Shown here: piece by piece, positions 47,820 to 57,081 of the stretch | Layout: each line of letters begins with the position of its first letter | Position numbering within the stretch: the first letter of the stretch is position 1 | Assembly (NCBI GenBank): GCA_004195025.1 | Contig: SGBB01000001.1 | Span: forward strand, 248,001-312,000 | From: Candidatus Acidulidesulfobacter diazotrophicus | GTDB lineage: Bacteria > SZUA-79 > Acidulodesulfobacterales > Acidulodesulfobacteraceae | Length of the DNA stretch: 64,000 nucleotides | Reading direction: 5' to 3' | Translations under genes and position numbers: made by a program | The notes under the pieces: model-generated | Databases searched by the model: none | The model's input: the letters and a program-made list of their open reading frames with translations, nothing else | What the model was told of the DNA's origin: nothing

Positions 47820-48590
47820 TTAAGATATGTATAATTTTTTTATTTTACCGTCTTTAACAATAGTTATGGAACTATCACCTATGTTTAAAACCTTATAGCC
47901 GTCAAATTCACTGCCTGCTTGGACGACAAAATTAGATTTACCTATGCCGACATCTGCGGCTGCATTTGAAACACCTTTTAATTTCACTGCATTTTTCTTT
48001 CCAGCATAACCAGTAAAATATTTAGATAGCTTATTTATTTTATAGCTGTTTACGTTTGGATACTGAGAAAACAGCCGCTGCGGAGACATTTGACTGCCGG
48101 GTATGATGGTTTGGGTGTTTATCTTACCCTTTTTTGCAAACGTAAGCTCGTGTTTCAATTTTGCTATCTCTATTTGTTTGGTCAGCTTATATATGATAGA
48201 CGAATAATTGCCGGTCATATGCGCCTGCGGCGTTAGATGCGGCTTTAGATGTATTTTTTTATTGAAATTATCGGGTTTGACAAATTTATTCGAATGGACA
48301 GGCGAAAGCCGTTTACCTGTATTGCTAAAAGGCATAGGATGCTGCATTTTAACGGAAGGACTAAAATTTCTCACAGGCGAACTAAATTTAAGCGCAGATT
48401 TTGGCAATATAACTGTGCGATTAATATTCATAGACTTATAAATAATAAAACCTAATATTGTAATAAACACAAGCACAGGAACAATATATAATTTTTTATT
48501 AGATTTCTTTTTTCCAGATTTATTTTCTATAGTTAAATTATCAGTTTCTTTTACGTTTTCTTGAGAAGTTTTTCTTTTAAATAAATTCAT
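47820..48590 (-). CDS. PilP/GspC-like inner-membrane pilus or secretion protein
   Basis: The last gene of the pilus cluster, 256 residues. A cytoplasmic basic N-terminus is followed by one membrane helix (about residues 34-50) and a Pro/Lys-rich periplasmic linker. The small C-terminal beta domain, VVQAGSEFDGYKVLNIGDS, has the pattern of PilP and GspC HR domains that connect the inner-membrane platform to the secretin. The homology is by pattern and gene position. It starts 13 bases after the GspM-like gene. Confidence 0.6.
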   Translation of the reverse strand: MNLFKRKTSQENVKETDNLTIENKSGKKKSNKKLYIVPVLVFITILGFIIYKSMNINRTVILPKSALKFSSPVRNFSPSVKMQHPMPFSNTGKRLSPVHSNKFVKPDNFNKKIHLKPHLTPQAHMTGNYSSIIYKLTKQIEIAKLKHELTFAKKGKINTQTIIPGSQMSPQRLFSQYPNVNSYKINKLSKYFTGYAGKKNAVKLKGVSNAAADVGIGKSNFVVQAGSEFDGYKVLNIGDSSITIVKDGKIKKLYIS

Positions 48591-48603
48591 AATAAATCAC
48601 CTT

Positions 48604-48969
48604 TTAATATGATAATTTTATATTATTATTTGAAACGTTTTGAATTAAAACATAGCTTGGCAGATATTTTATTATACGGTAGTTTGTCGTTAAAATAGCC
48701 TGATTATTCTTTAATATCGTATATTTAATTCCGTTAGTTCTTAAAAAACCTAAAAATTTAAATGCTGTGCCGCCTATGACGGTATTAAACCGTACATTTT
48801 TCTGTTTAAGAGTTTTTACCTGCGCTATTTTTACATTTGAAATTTTAGCCGTAATCATATTTATATTTTTTTTTGTATGCAAGTATGTATTATATGCAGG
48901 CAAAAGTTTAAATATTAATATATAAATAATAGAAATAATTACTAATGCGTTTATTGTTTTATAAATCAT
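48604..48969 (-). CDS. Small bitopic GspM/PilO-like protein
   Basis: A 121-residue protein with one N-terminal membrane helix (about 7-25), a short coiled segment and a small periplasmic domain. Its start overlaps the stop of the preceding gene by 4 bases (ATGA), typical of tightly coupled operon partners. Position between a GspL-like and a PilP-like gene, and the topology, suggest a minimal GspM/PilO counterpart. Sequence alone would not prove this. Confidence 0.5.
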   Translation of the reverse strand: MIYKTINALVIISIIYILIFKLLPAYNTYLHTKKNINMITAKISNVKIAQVKTLKQKNVRFNTVIGGTAFKFLGFLRTNGIKYTILKNNQAILTTNYRIIKYLPSYVLIQNVSNNNIKLSY

Positions 48970-50003
48970 AGCCGCTCCTTAATAAGCCACTTAGATTGTC
49001 CAGTAAATATTAATTTATTTTTTTGTATCGTATAATGAAAAGAGATAGGAACATTGTAATGTTTTTCAAAATTTGTGCTAAAACTATATAAAATACTTTT
49101 AAAATTTAAAGGACTGTTTTCAATCTGAAACTTAAAATTGACGCTATAACCGTTATAAAGTTTAGAAATTTTTAAATTTAAAATATGACAATCTAACGGT
49201 TTTATAATGTATAAATCCTTAATTTTTTTATATAAATTTATGTCTTTTAATAATTTTAAATACAATATTTTATTATTTTCTAAAGAAAGTTTTTTTAAAT
49301 TTATTAGCGCTTGCTGTTTTTTAATATATAAATTATTTAAATTGTTATTTATATAATTTATATAGATAAATAAAATAACTAAGCTTATAAAAAACAAAGC
49401 CGATATTTTTGTTATAAAAATATCAAATTTAAATCTTTCTTTATTAAATGTTTTTTTTGAAGCAATAAAATCCTGACAGGAAAAAATATCAAATAAATCT
49501 ATTCTGTTAAATGTTTTAAAGGAATCTTTAAATTTTTCCGTATTTGAATATAGATTTGTTTTTCCTGCGGCTATTATTTGATTGATAAACGGCAAGCTTA
49601 AATTCATATCTATATCTAATATGTTTTTTCCGTCAAATATTCTTATTTTTTGACCGTAATCTTCAATTAAAACTGATTCTTTATTTATATCAAGATTATT
49701 ATTTACAACATAAGAATATAGCGTTATATTTTTTTGGCTATACGGAGAAATATCGGGAACTTCATATATGTAATAACCGCCGTCCTTATTAAAACACAAA
49801 ACCTGTTTACCTAAAGATTTTATATATTTTTTTAATAAAGATTTATTATAAAAATCTAATATTTTCGGTTCTATCTCTTTTGAGATTAAAAACAAATCTC
49901 CGTCCTGTTCTGGCAATCCTTTTATGAATGCCGCACCCCTCAATTCTTCGTCTAATACGGTAGATTCGTTTCTGTCTATATCGTATATTATTTTATATCT
50001 CAT
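48966..50003 (-). CDS. GspL/PilM-N-like bitopic platform protein
   Basis: A 345-residue protein with a cytoplasmic N-terminal domain (about 1-195), one membrane helix (about 198-220), a coiled linker and a ferredoxin-like periplasmic domain. This is the GspL layout; R64 PilO (pilin accessory protein) is similar. The first strands (YKIIYDIDRNES and DLFLISKE) fit a degenerate actin-like fold, as in GspL. The start codon follows the stop of the platform gene directly, with no gap. Confidence 0.6.
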   Translation of the reverse strand: MRYKIIYDIDRNESTVLDEELRGAAFIKGLPEQDGDLFLISKEIEPKILDFYNKSLLKKYIKSLGKQVLCFNKDGGYYIYEVPDISPYSQKNITLYSYVVNNNLDINKESVLIEDYGQKIRIFDGKNILDIDMNLSLPFINQIIAAGKTNLYSNTEKFKDSFKTFNRIDLFDIFSCQDFIASKKTFNKERFKFDIFITKISALFFISLVILFIYINYINNNLNNLYIKKQQALINLKKLSLENNKILYLKLLKDINLYKKIKDLYIIKPLDCHILNLKISKLYNGYSVNFKFQIENSPLNFKSILYSFSTNFEKHYNVPISFHYTIQKNKLIFTGQSKWLIKERL

Positions 50004-51269
50004 TTATCTTACTCCGTTTACTAAAGAGCCAATTAACGGCAGGTATAAATTTAAAAAGAAAAATATTATAAATCCGGCGGTTAAAAATAGCGTCATATAA
50101 GTTATAAAACTTGCAAAAATATTAATTTTATCATCGGATAACTCTTTATATCTATTTTTAAGGCTGTCAAATGTTTCGTCAATTTTGCCGGTCTTCTCGC
50201 CGGCGGATATATAGGTAGAAACAAGCGGATTTATATCCAATCTTTTTAGACCGTCTGATAAAGATTTACCTGTTTCTAAATCTTTTATTAATAATCCTAT
50301 ATTCTTTTTCCAGTATAAATTTCTTGTATGTTCTTGAACAATCTTAAACGATTCTATTACGGTAATCCCCCCTTTTGTTAAAACATAAAGCTGATAAAAT
50401 AAAATAGAAAGATAGCTTGAATTTATAACTTCAGATACAACGGGAAGTTTTGAAATAATTTCATAAGTTTTAGATTTTAAGCCTTTGTAATCTATAAAAA
50501 ATAAAGTAAAAAATAAAAGCGCAGCAACAGCGACTATTAATGATATTACTGGCACATAAGGTTTTATATTAGTCATTAAAGTTAAAACAAGAGGCGGTTT
50601 AATGCCTTTAACATTTTTAATAAAACTCATAAATTTAGGAGCGGCATAATATATAAATATAACAACGGCTGTTATCATTAATAAAAATAACATAACAGGA
50701 TATACTATAACCTTGCCTAACTTTTTCTTATACGAATATACGCTTTTATAATAATTAGAAATCTCTTTAAATCCTTTTTCTATATCGCCCTCTTTTTCCG
50801 CAGCGCTTAAAATTGCGACAACCTCTTCGGGAAAACCGAGCGCAGGATATTTAAAAATAGAAGTCAAGCTTTTACCGGATGCTGTTTCCGACAATAATTT
50901 AGAAATCAAAATGCTTATCGATTTATATTTATAATTTTTAAAAATTCTATTGATATATTTATAAAAATCTTCGTTATTCATTCTTTTTGAATCGTATGAA
51001 TAAACGGCAAGCATATTGGACAGAGAAGACAATAAACCGCTTGTCCCCAAGTAAAACGACAGCTCTTCAAAAAAGGAACTTAAATCGTTATTCTTGATTC
51101 TTTTTGTAAGAGGAATAGACAAAATGATAGATTTTAGGTCAGGGAATATATATTTTACTATAAACCCGTTGTTTAACAGTTTAGTTCTTGCCTGAGTCCA
51201 TGAAGAACTCTCTATATATAAATAATTCGTCTTTCCTTCTTTGTTTAAAACTATCCCTATGTATTTCAT
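50004..51269 (-). CDS. Type II/IV pilus inner-membrane platform protein (GspF/PilC/PilR type)
   Basis: Polytopic membrane core that works with the assembly ATPase. Two T2SSF domains are visible, each ending in a membrane helix region. The duplicated pattern is seen around FPEEVVAILSAAEKEGDIEKG and LVSTYISAGEKTGKIDETF, with three transmembrane helices at about 170-195, 215-240 and 390-420. A GTG 27 bases upstream (51296) is in frame, but the ATG at 51269 has GGAG in front and is preferred. It lies 80 bases after the ATPase gene. Confidence 0.88.
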   Translation of the reverse strand: MKYIGIVLNKEGKTNYLYIESSSWTQARTKLLNNGFIVKYIFPDLKSIILSIPLTKRIKNNDLSSFFEELSFYLGTSGLLSSLSNMLAVYSYDSKRMNNEDFYKYINRIFKNYKYKSISILISKLLSETASGKSLTSIFKYPALGFPEEVVAILSAAEKEGDIEKGFKEISNYYKSVYSYKKKLGKVIVYPVMLFLLMITAVVIFIYYAAPKFMSFIKNVKGIKPPLVLTLMTNIKPYVPVISLIVAVAALLFFTLFFIDYKGLKSKTYEIISKLPVVSEVINSSYLSILFYQLYVLTKGGITVIESFKIVQEHTRNLYWKKNIGLLIKDLETGKSLSDGLKRLDINPLVSTYISAGEKTGKIDETFDSLKNRYKELSDDKINIFASFITYMTLFLTAGFIIFFFLNLYLPLIGSLVNGVR

Positions 51270-51349
51270 AATGAGCTCCGTTACACTCAGTTTCACAGTA
51301 TTTTTTATTATCGCTAAATTTTTTTTCCATATTATTAATATCCTAATTG

Positions 51350-52951
51350 TTAATATCCTATTTTATAATATTGGTTAATATCTATTAAGCCGGTAATTAA
51401 CAAATCATAAGCCCGCCGTTTCAATGTCTTATAATTTATAGATTTTTCTATATTAAAAATAGAGATTTCGTTTAACATAGAAAGACGGACTTCGTCGGTA
51501 ACATCAATAGCCTCCAGTACCGCTTTTCTCTGAACATATCCTGCTCCGCCGCATGTTTTACATTGTCTATGTCCTTTATCGTAAACGGTAAAATCTGAAT
51601 TTATAGCTTCGCTTTTTCTAACAGCTTCTATTATTAGATTATCTTTTAAATATCTTTCGGGATAATCTCTAATATTTTTGGATTCTTTGCAATCGGGACA
51701 TAATTCGTTATAAAGCCTCTGGCCCATAAGAATCCTGACCGAATCCAATAAAATATTTTTATCTATTCCTAAATTTTCAAGCCGTCTTATAATTCCTAAA
51801 GATGAACTTGCATGAACGGTTGCAAAAACAAGGTGACCCGTTTCGGCGGCTACAATAGCTTGTCTCGCCACTTCCTTATCTCTTATTTCGCCGATTACGA
51901 TAACATTCGGAGCGCTTCTCAATATGCTTTTAATTGATTTTTCATAATTCATTACTTCATTAATTTCGCCTTGCGTTACGTTAGAATTTGATAAATGTAT
52001 TTCTATCGGATCTTCAATCGTATAAATATATCTGTCCATTTGTTCCGCTATCATTTTAATAATAGCAAACACCGTAGTGGATTTACCCGCCGATGTCGGT
52101 CCTGAAATTAAAATAAGCCCTGAATTATACAGCAGTATTTTGCTCAGCAGTTCCGCGGTTTCATCGTTAAAACCTAAATCCGTTAAATTTAAGAGTCTTT
52201 TATTTCCGCCTAAAAGTCTTAAGGTTATTTTATGCTGATTTTCCGGCACATCTTTTATTCGCTCAGGATAAAATTCTGCTCTAATTTGAATTTGTCCTAT
52301 CGTGAACATTAAACTTACCGTGTCTTTCGGATTAACATTAGCGGTTATTCCACCCTTATTTTTTATAATATTTTTGAGCTGATTAAAAAATACTACGCTA
52401 ATCGGATTTAATTTTTGTAAATTACCGTTTCTTACCATATGGCAAAATACCGTTTCATTGTTTATAGGATTAAGATGTATGTCTGAAGCGTTTTTAGAGA
52501 CAGCCATATCTATTATATTTTTTAGATATTTTTCAGGATCGGTCTGCTCTTCCATTGAATATCCTAAATTTTTCAAAATAAATTCAGCCGTTGTAAGATA
52601 TATTTTTGAAATATTCGTTAATAAAGATAAATCTTTATAAATATTACTATTAAAGATATTGACTATTAGCAAAACTTGCGCATTTTTTTTAAGGACAAGA
52701 CAGTTATTCGAAGCGCAGTATTCTTTTGTTAAAAAATCAAATGAAACCGTAAAACCGTCGGGGACTGCATTTATATAATCTATTCCAAGCTGAGAAGACA
52801 CGGCTTTTATAACAGTTTCTTCACTGACATATCTTAAATCCGTTATTATTTGTCCTAACAGTTTTTGAGATTTTGACTGCATTAAAATAGCTTCGTTAAG
52901 CTGTTCTTCTTTTAAATAACCGTTATTTATTAATATTTCGCCGAGTCTCAT
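51350..52951 (-). CDS. Pilus assembly / type II secretion ATPase (PilB/GspE type)
   Basis: Hexameric ATPase that drives pilin polymerisation. The N-terminal GspE_N domain (LGEILINNGYLKEEQLNEAI) is followed by the catalytic core. Walker A is GPTSAGKST near residue 286, the Asp box is YTIEDPIEI, and Walker B is NVIVIGEIRD. The zinc-binding pair LCPDCKES and CKTCGGAGY is typical of GspE/PilB. The frame also opens at GTG 52957, overlapping the pilin stop; ATG 52951 is the better start. No retraction ATPase gene is adjacent. Confidence 0.93.
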   Translation of the reverse strand: MRLGEILINNGYLKEEQLNEAILMQSKSQKLLGQIITDLRYVSEETVIKAVSSQLGIDYINAVPDGFTVSFDFLTKEYCASNNCLVLKKNAQVLLIVNIFNSNIYKDLSLLTNISKIYLTTAEFILKNLGYSMEEQTDPEKYLKNIIDMAVSKNASDIHLNPINNETVFCHMVRNGNLQKLNPISVVFFNQLKNIIKNKGGITANVNPKDTVSLMFTIGQIQIRAEFYPERIKDVPENQHKITLRLLGGNKRLLNLTDLGFNDETAELLSKILLYNSGLILISGPTSAGKSTTVFAIIKMIAEQMDRYIYTIEDPIEIHLSNSNVTQGEINEVMNYEKSIKSILRSAPNVIVIGEIRDKEVARQAIVAAETGHLVFATVHASSSLGIIRRLENLGIDKNILLDSVRILMGQRLYNELCPDCKESKNIRDYPERYLKDNLIIEAVRKSEAINSDFTVYDKGHRQCKTCGGAGYVQRKAVLEAIDVTDEVRLSMLNEISIFNIEKSINYKTLKRRAYDLLITGLIDINQYYKIGY

Positions 52952-52953
52952 AA

Positions 52954-53535
52954 TCACGCCCTAAAATATAAAGTTAAAGTTCCCGCTGCATTTGACGTCT
53001 CCGCCTGCGTATCGTTTGGAGTTAAAGCGGCTCCGTTAAATATCGCTCCGCTTCCCTGCCCCGAATCCGTGTTATCGAGGGAGTTAAAAAAATCGGAGGC
53101 TATTTTATATGCATCGTTTTCAGGTACTAAACCAAACTCTATTTCATAAACATTAGAAAAGTTTGTATCCTGCACTACGCTTATTGCCCCGTTCCACGGG
53201 TCGCAGTGATAAATTGTAGTTGAACCGGCAGGGCAGGCTGTTCCCGGCGCAAGCGCCGCCGTTGCCGTCCATGATTTACCTAAAACCCCCTGTGTAACCA
53301 TGTCAGACACGGTCACGCCTTGAATACTGCCTTGATTTTGACTCATATAATTTAATACCGAAGCTTTCATAGCGTTTACTTGACCTGCGGCAGACGTTAC
53401 CTTTGATACGCCCATGTATTTTGAATATACGTATAAACCGCCAGCGGTAAGTATAGATACGATTATCATAGCTACGATAAGCTCCATCATCGTAAAGCCC
53501 GCGTTATTATTTAATATGTTTTTAACCTTTTTCAT
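52954..53535 (-). CDS. Type IV prepilin (third pilin gene of cluster)
   Basis: A 193-residue prepilin. A 13-residue basic leader ends in AG|FTMMELIVAMII, with Glu5 present as required for docking in the filament. The hydrophobic helix continues to about residue 35. The C-terminal domain has two cysteines (in TACPAG and YHCDPW) that may form a disulfide, and ends in Gly/Ser/Asn-rich sequence. With its long leader and position before the ATPase it is a good candidate for the major pilin, but which of the three is major cannot be read from sequence. Confidence 0.85.
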   Translation of the reverse strand: MKKVKNILNNNAGFTMMELIVAMIIVSILTAGGLYVYSKYMGVSKVTSAAGQVNAMKASVLNYMSQNQGSIQGVTVSDMVTQGVLGKSWTATAALAPGTACPAGSTTIYHCDPWNGAISVVQDTNFSNVYEIEFGLVPENDAYKIASDFFNSLDNTDSGQGSGAIFNGAALTPNDTQAETSNAAGTLTLYFRA

Positions 53536-53561
53536 AAAAACCTCCGTTAATTTAAGTTAAT

Positions 53562-54365
53562 TTAATAGGCAGGTGAAGAAGAAAGCAAATAAGGCGACGC
53601 TGAACAGCCATCGGTTATAGTTATAGTGACGGATTGAGTGGGAGATAACTGTACATTTTGACCGCATACGCCGATATATTCATTAAGGTTATAAGCCGTA
53701 TCCGTAATATACCAGACATAGTTTGGGTCGCCATATCCACTTTCTAAAGCGCTAAAAGTAGGCGCTGTCTGAGTTGGCACCGGCGCGGCCGATATTTGAT
53801 TCGGCGCTGAAGTTGAATTTATTGTTGATGTTGCCGGATATGCCGAAAAACTAAAATTTACATTTACAGGCGTAATAATTGTTCCATTGTTATATGCGCT
53901 TGCCCCATTATAAATATCTTTTGTAAACATTCCTTGATATGCAGGCGGAACACCGGATATATTCAATTGAAATGTGCCGTTATGCGTATCATTAAGACAC
54001 ATATTTATAACATTAGTTCCGATAGACTGCTGAACACAATCATTGCCTTGATTTATACGTTGAAGTCCGGACGGCAGATAAGTCTGATTAACCCCATTTA
54101 CCGAAAGTCCTGCCTGTAATCCTGAAATATTTGAAAACAGTGGATTTTTGATACTATTCTGCGCATTATTACTATACGCTGCCAATTGATACTGTATTTC
54201 GGCTTTTATAATACTATTAGCCGTATTAACCGCCGCTTTAGCTTGATTGTTAAGATTAAAGCCTTCAAGAAACGGTATAGATGCGGCGGTTATAATCATT
54301 ATTATTATAAGAGCCGCTAATATACCGATTAAACCAAAACCCTTATTATTTTGTAATGTTTTCAT
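53562..54365 (-). CDS. Prepilin-like protein lacking Glu5 (candidate tip or minor pilin)
   Basis: A 267-residue protein whose leader MKTLQNNKG is followed by mature FGLIGILAALII. The Gly before the cleavage site is kept, but the normally invariant Glu at mature position 5 is Gly. Pseudopilins of the GspK type lack Glu5 because they sit at the filament tip. The large C-terminal domain has two cysteine pairs and many Asn/Thr/Ser residues. It lies between two ordinary prepilin genes. A tip adhesin or initiator is the likeliest role, by analogy only. Confidence 0.75.
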   Translation of the reverse strand: MKTLQNNKGFGLIGILAALIIIMIITAASIPFLEGFNLNNQAKAAVNTANSIIKAEIQYQLAAYSNNAQNSIKNPLFSNISGLQAGLSVNGVNQTYLPSGLQRINQGNDCVQQSIGTNVINMCLNDTHNGTFQLNISGVPPAYQGMFTKDIYNGASAYNNGTIITPVNVNFSFSAYPATSTINSTSAPNQISAAPVPTQTAPTFSALESGYGDPNYVWYITDTAYNLNEYIGVCGQNVQLSPTQSVTITITDGCSASPYLLSSSPAY

Positions 54366-54388
54366 GCTGCAATACCCCCTCTTAAAAT

Positions 54389-54955
54389 TTAAAATCCAAA
54401 AAGTATTGTAGATCCGCTGCTGTCAGATATTAGAGTATTATTATCAGGTATTACGGCTGCGCAAGCGCTGCTTGGCAAAGAATATGCAATATCTTGCCAA
54501 ATGATATAGGAAATCTGATTTTCTAAAGCATTGCAAATTTGTAATGCCTGTCTATCCGTCATATTAAGGGACATAATACCTATGATATAATTTGTGTTTA
54601 TATTTAACCCCCAATCCTTTGGCTCTCCTATCCAATAATCAGCCACTATTCCTTTATTATTTAAGGGGTTCACATTTTCACCGCCGTTTACAGGCAGCAG
54701 CCAGCCGTCCGGCAATAAGTTATCTTGCTGCAGCGCAGCGGCAGTAAGCCCGTTAAAACTCCCGCCGTTATCTGAAGAATATGTAACACAAGCCTTTGAT
54801 AATTTCTCAATATTAGATACGGTGCTTGAGACCTGCGCCGAACTGATAAATCCGCCGTAAATATAAATACTGCCCGCGGTTATAATTGATATAATTATCA
54901 TTGCAATTATAAGTTCTATAAGAGTAAAACCTTTATTATTTTGCAATATTTTCAT
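54389..54955 (-). CDS. Type IV prepilin (first pilin gene of cluster)
   Basis: A prepilin of about 188 residues, with leader MKILQNNKG cleaved before FTLIELIIAMII. Glu5 is present. The frame opens 12 bases earlier (MSIIM); the shorter start matches the leader of the next pilin gene. The C-terminal domain has cysteines in KACVTY, LQICNAL and SSACAAV. The leader and helix are very similar to those of the Glu5-less neighbour, which suggests gene duplication. Confidence 0.85.
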   Translation of the reverse strand: MKILQNNKGFTLIELIIAMIIISIITAGSIYIYGGFISSAQVSSTVSNIEKLSKACVTYSSDNGGSFNGLTAAALQQDNLLPDGWLLPVNGGENVNPLNNKGIVADYWIGEPKDWGLNINTNYIIGIMSLNMTDRQALQICNALENQISYIIWQDIAYSLPSSACAAVIPDNNTLISDSSGSTILFGF

Positions 54956-55032
54956 AATAATACTCATTTTTATTTAACAATTTATCTAAAAACGATATAG
55001 TAATAAACTAATTATAAAATACGGTATAGTTT

Positions 55033-56571
55033 TTATTTAACAATTTTTGGTTTAAGTAAAATATAAATTTCCGTTTTTGTTTTTGTATTATTTATTCCGC
55101 TAAAGATATAGCCCAGCACCGGAATATCGTCTAAAATCGGAACGCCGTATTTATTGTTGTTTGCGGAATCGGTCGTAAGTCCGCCCAATAACACTGATGT
55201 ATTGGATTTTACGGCAAATGTATCAATCATTGTTTTTGTATCCACATTGGGAACGTTAAAGCTATTTCCGTTAGAACTGAAAGAAGAATACCCGTTTACA
55301 TTGTTATCCACGACGGCTATCGTCGCATATACTTTATTTCCTTTCACGAGCGGCGTAAAAGAAATAGACAACCCCGTCTGAACCTGAGATATTTGAGGAT
55401 AGGACAAAGTTGAGCTTGAAAGACCTAATGATTCTACCTGCACGCCGGATTCGTAAGGTATTACGCTGCCCGAAGATATGACTCTTGTTTGACCGTTTAA
55501 AACCGAAAGAACCGCTGAATTAACGAGTCGGACATTGCCGTAAGTTTGCAGCGCATTAATAACCGCCTGATTAGAATTATTACCGGTAAAAGATAGATAG
55601 TCGCCTGAGTTATTTGCTCCCGCCTGCGTACCTGAATTTAAAGAAAAATTGATATTAGAAATACCTAAAGCATTGCCTTTCATTACATTTTGAAACAATT
55701 CTTGCATATTAATGCCGAATTGATATTGATTTGATAAAGAAATCTCTAAAATTTTTACCGTCAGGATAATCTTTTTGGTTGACAATTTTTTAAGCTCTTT
55801 AACCAATAAATCAACTTGTTTTATTCTTCTTTTTTTGGCGTGAATAGTTAAAAGACCGTAATTTGGAACTATATTGTAATACGACTTCTTTGAACCCTTA
55901 AAGATTGTTTTTAGGTTAGTTAGAAGAACCTTATAAAAGGAATTAGAAGGGGTAGTCATGGTATCAGACATCATTCCCGCCGGATTCGTAGAAGTTTGGC
56001 TGCCCATCATAGAACCTGACGGAGACATTGCCGCTGCAGCAGAACCCATTGCCGGAGCAGCAGCCTGCGAATTATTAGATACATTTGAAGAAGAAACGGA
56101 GCCTACTGAAAAATTAACTTTATTTGTAAGCGCTGTAATAGAGAATCTGTAAGTTTTATCTATATAAGCATGAACGGTTATTTTATTTAAATATTTATTA
56201 TAATGATAAACATAATTAGATAAAACCATTGAAAGAATTTTATATAAAGGTTTATTATTAAAAATAACGGTCATTTTTCTATTTATATTTATATTTTTGG
56301 AATAACTGAAATTGATTTGGCTATCCAAAGAAAGCATGTAAAAGATAGAACCTAAAGAAAGCCTGCCTTTTAGGGATAATTTTTGTTTTAAAGCTAAAGG
56401 TATTTTCTTTTTAGCAGTTATTTTAGGTTTAGCATAGCTGATTTTAATTTTAGGCAAGTTAAAAGCAAAAGTATTAACCGTTAATCCTAAATCTATTAAA
56501 GTTACTGCTATTAAAGTTACTGCTATTAAAGTTACTGCTATTAAAATTACCGTTTGAATTTTAATCATCAT
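55033..56571 (-). CDS. Outer-membrane secretin (PilQ/PilN/GspD family)
   Basis: A 512-residue secretin that forms the outer-membrane channel. The N-terminal signal peptide carries a triple AVTLI repeat. An STN-like domain lies at about residues 70-135. A low-complexity Ala/Ser/Met linker follows (about 160-210), then an N1-type KH region (LTNLKTIFKG, RIKQVDLLVKELKKL). The C-terminal secretin domain is clear, with VPYESGVQ-like and NTSVLLGGLTTDS motifs and the ending GVPILDDIPVLGYIF ... EIYILLKPKIV. No lipobox is visible, so a pilotin may help insertion; the lipoprotein at the head of the cluster is a candidate. Confidence 0.92.
   Translation of the reverse strand: MMIKIQTVILIAVTLIAVTLIAVTLIDLGLTVNTFAFNLPKIKISYAKPKITAKKKIPLALKQKLSLKGRLSLGSIFYMLSLDSQINFSYSKNININRKMTVIFNNKPLYKILSMVLSNYVYHYNKYLNKITVHAYIDKTYRFSITALTNKVNFSVGSVSSSNVSNNSQAAAPAMGSAAAAMSPSGSMMGSQTSTNPAGMMSDTMTTPSNSFYKVLLTNLKTIFKGSKKSYYNIVPNYGLLTIHAKKRRIKQVDLLVKELKKLSTKKIILTVKILEISLSNQYQFGINMQELFQNVMKGNALGISNINFSLNSGTQAGANNSGDYLSFTGNNSNQAVINALQTYGNVRLVNSAVLSVLNGQTRVISSGSVIPYESGVQVESLGLSSSTLSYPQISQVQTGLSISFTPLVKGNKVYATIAVVDNNVNGYSSFSSNGNSFNVPNVDTKTMIDTFAVKSNTSVLLGGLTTDSANNNKYGVPILDDIPVLGYIFSGINNTKTKTEIYILLKPKIVK
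56495..56550 (-). repeat. 15-bp tandem repeat inside the secretin signal peptide
   Basis: ATTAAAGTTACTGCT (plus strand) is repeated three times plus a partial fourth copy. In the coding strand it yields three AVTLI units in the hydrophobic core of the signal peptide. The unit length keeps the frame. Confidence 0.85.
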
Positions 56572-56652
56572 AAATTGTCAACGCCGATTTAAATTGTTAA
56601 TATAGATTTGAGATTAAATTAAATGAAAATAAAATAAAATTGTACTTTTTTT

Positions 56653-57081
56653 TTATTTTGAGAAATATTTATAATACACTGCGATATTTTTAATATAATT
56701 GTAGGTTGAATAAGGCACTCCGCCGTTAGGTCCTGCGTTATAACATGCTAACGCCAGAGCAATATTATTCCCTTTTAAATTTAAACAATATCTTATATAA
56801 TATACGCCGCCTATTATATTTTGAACCGGATTGTAAGGATTTATGCCGATACTCCTTGCTGTTCGCGGCATCAATTGCATAAGACCGATTGCCCCTTTAT
56901 CGGAAAGTGCATTTATATTAAAGTCAGATTCTTCTTTTATGACTGATAGCACTAATGCGCAGGGAACGTTAAAATATTTTGAAGCGATAAATACTGTTTT
57001 CGCTATTGTTTTATAAGAATAGCCGTAAGCATTAGAAATCTCGACGCTAATTATTAAAATAATCATACAAAATTTAGCCAT
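56653..57081 (-). CDS. Lytic transglycosylase (SLT domain), pilus-associated
   Basis: A 142-residue exported lytic transglycosylase that opens peptidoglycan for pilus or secretion assembly, as R64 PilT and VirB1 do. A signal peptide (about 1-20) precedes the SLT core. The catalytic Glu51 is in IKEESDFN, followed by GAIGLMQLMPRTA and ACYNAGPNGG. The start overlaps the upstream lipoprotein gene by 19 bases, so the two are coupled. Confidence 0.9.
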   Translation of the reverse strand: MAKFCMIILIISVEISNAYGYSYKTIAKTVFIASKYFNVPCALVLSVIKEESDFNINALSDKGAIGLMQLMPRTARSIGINPYNPVQNIIGGVYYIRYCLNLKGNNIALALACYNAGPNGGVPYSTYNYIKNIAVYYKYFSK

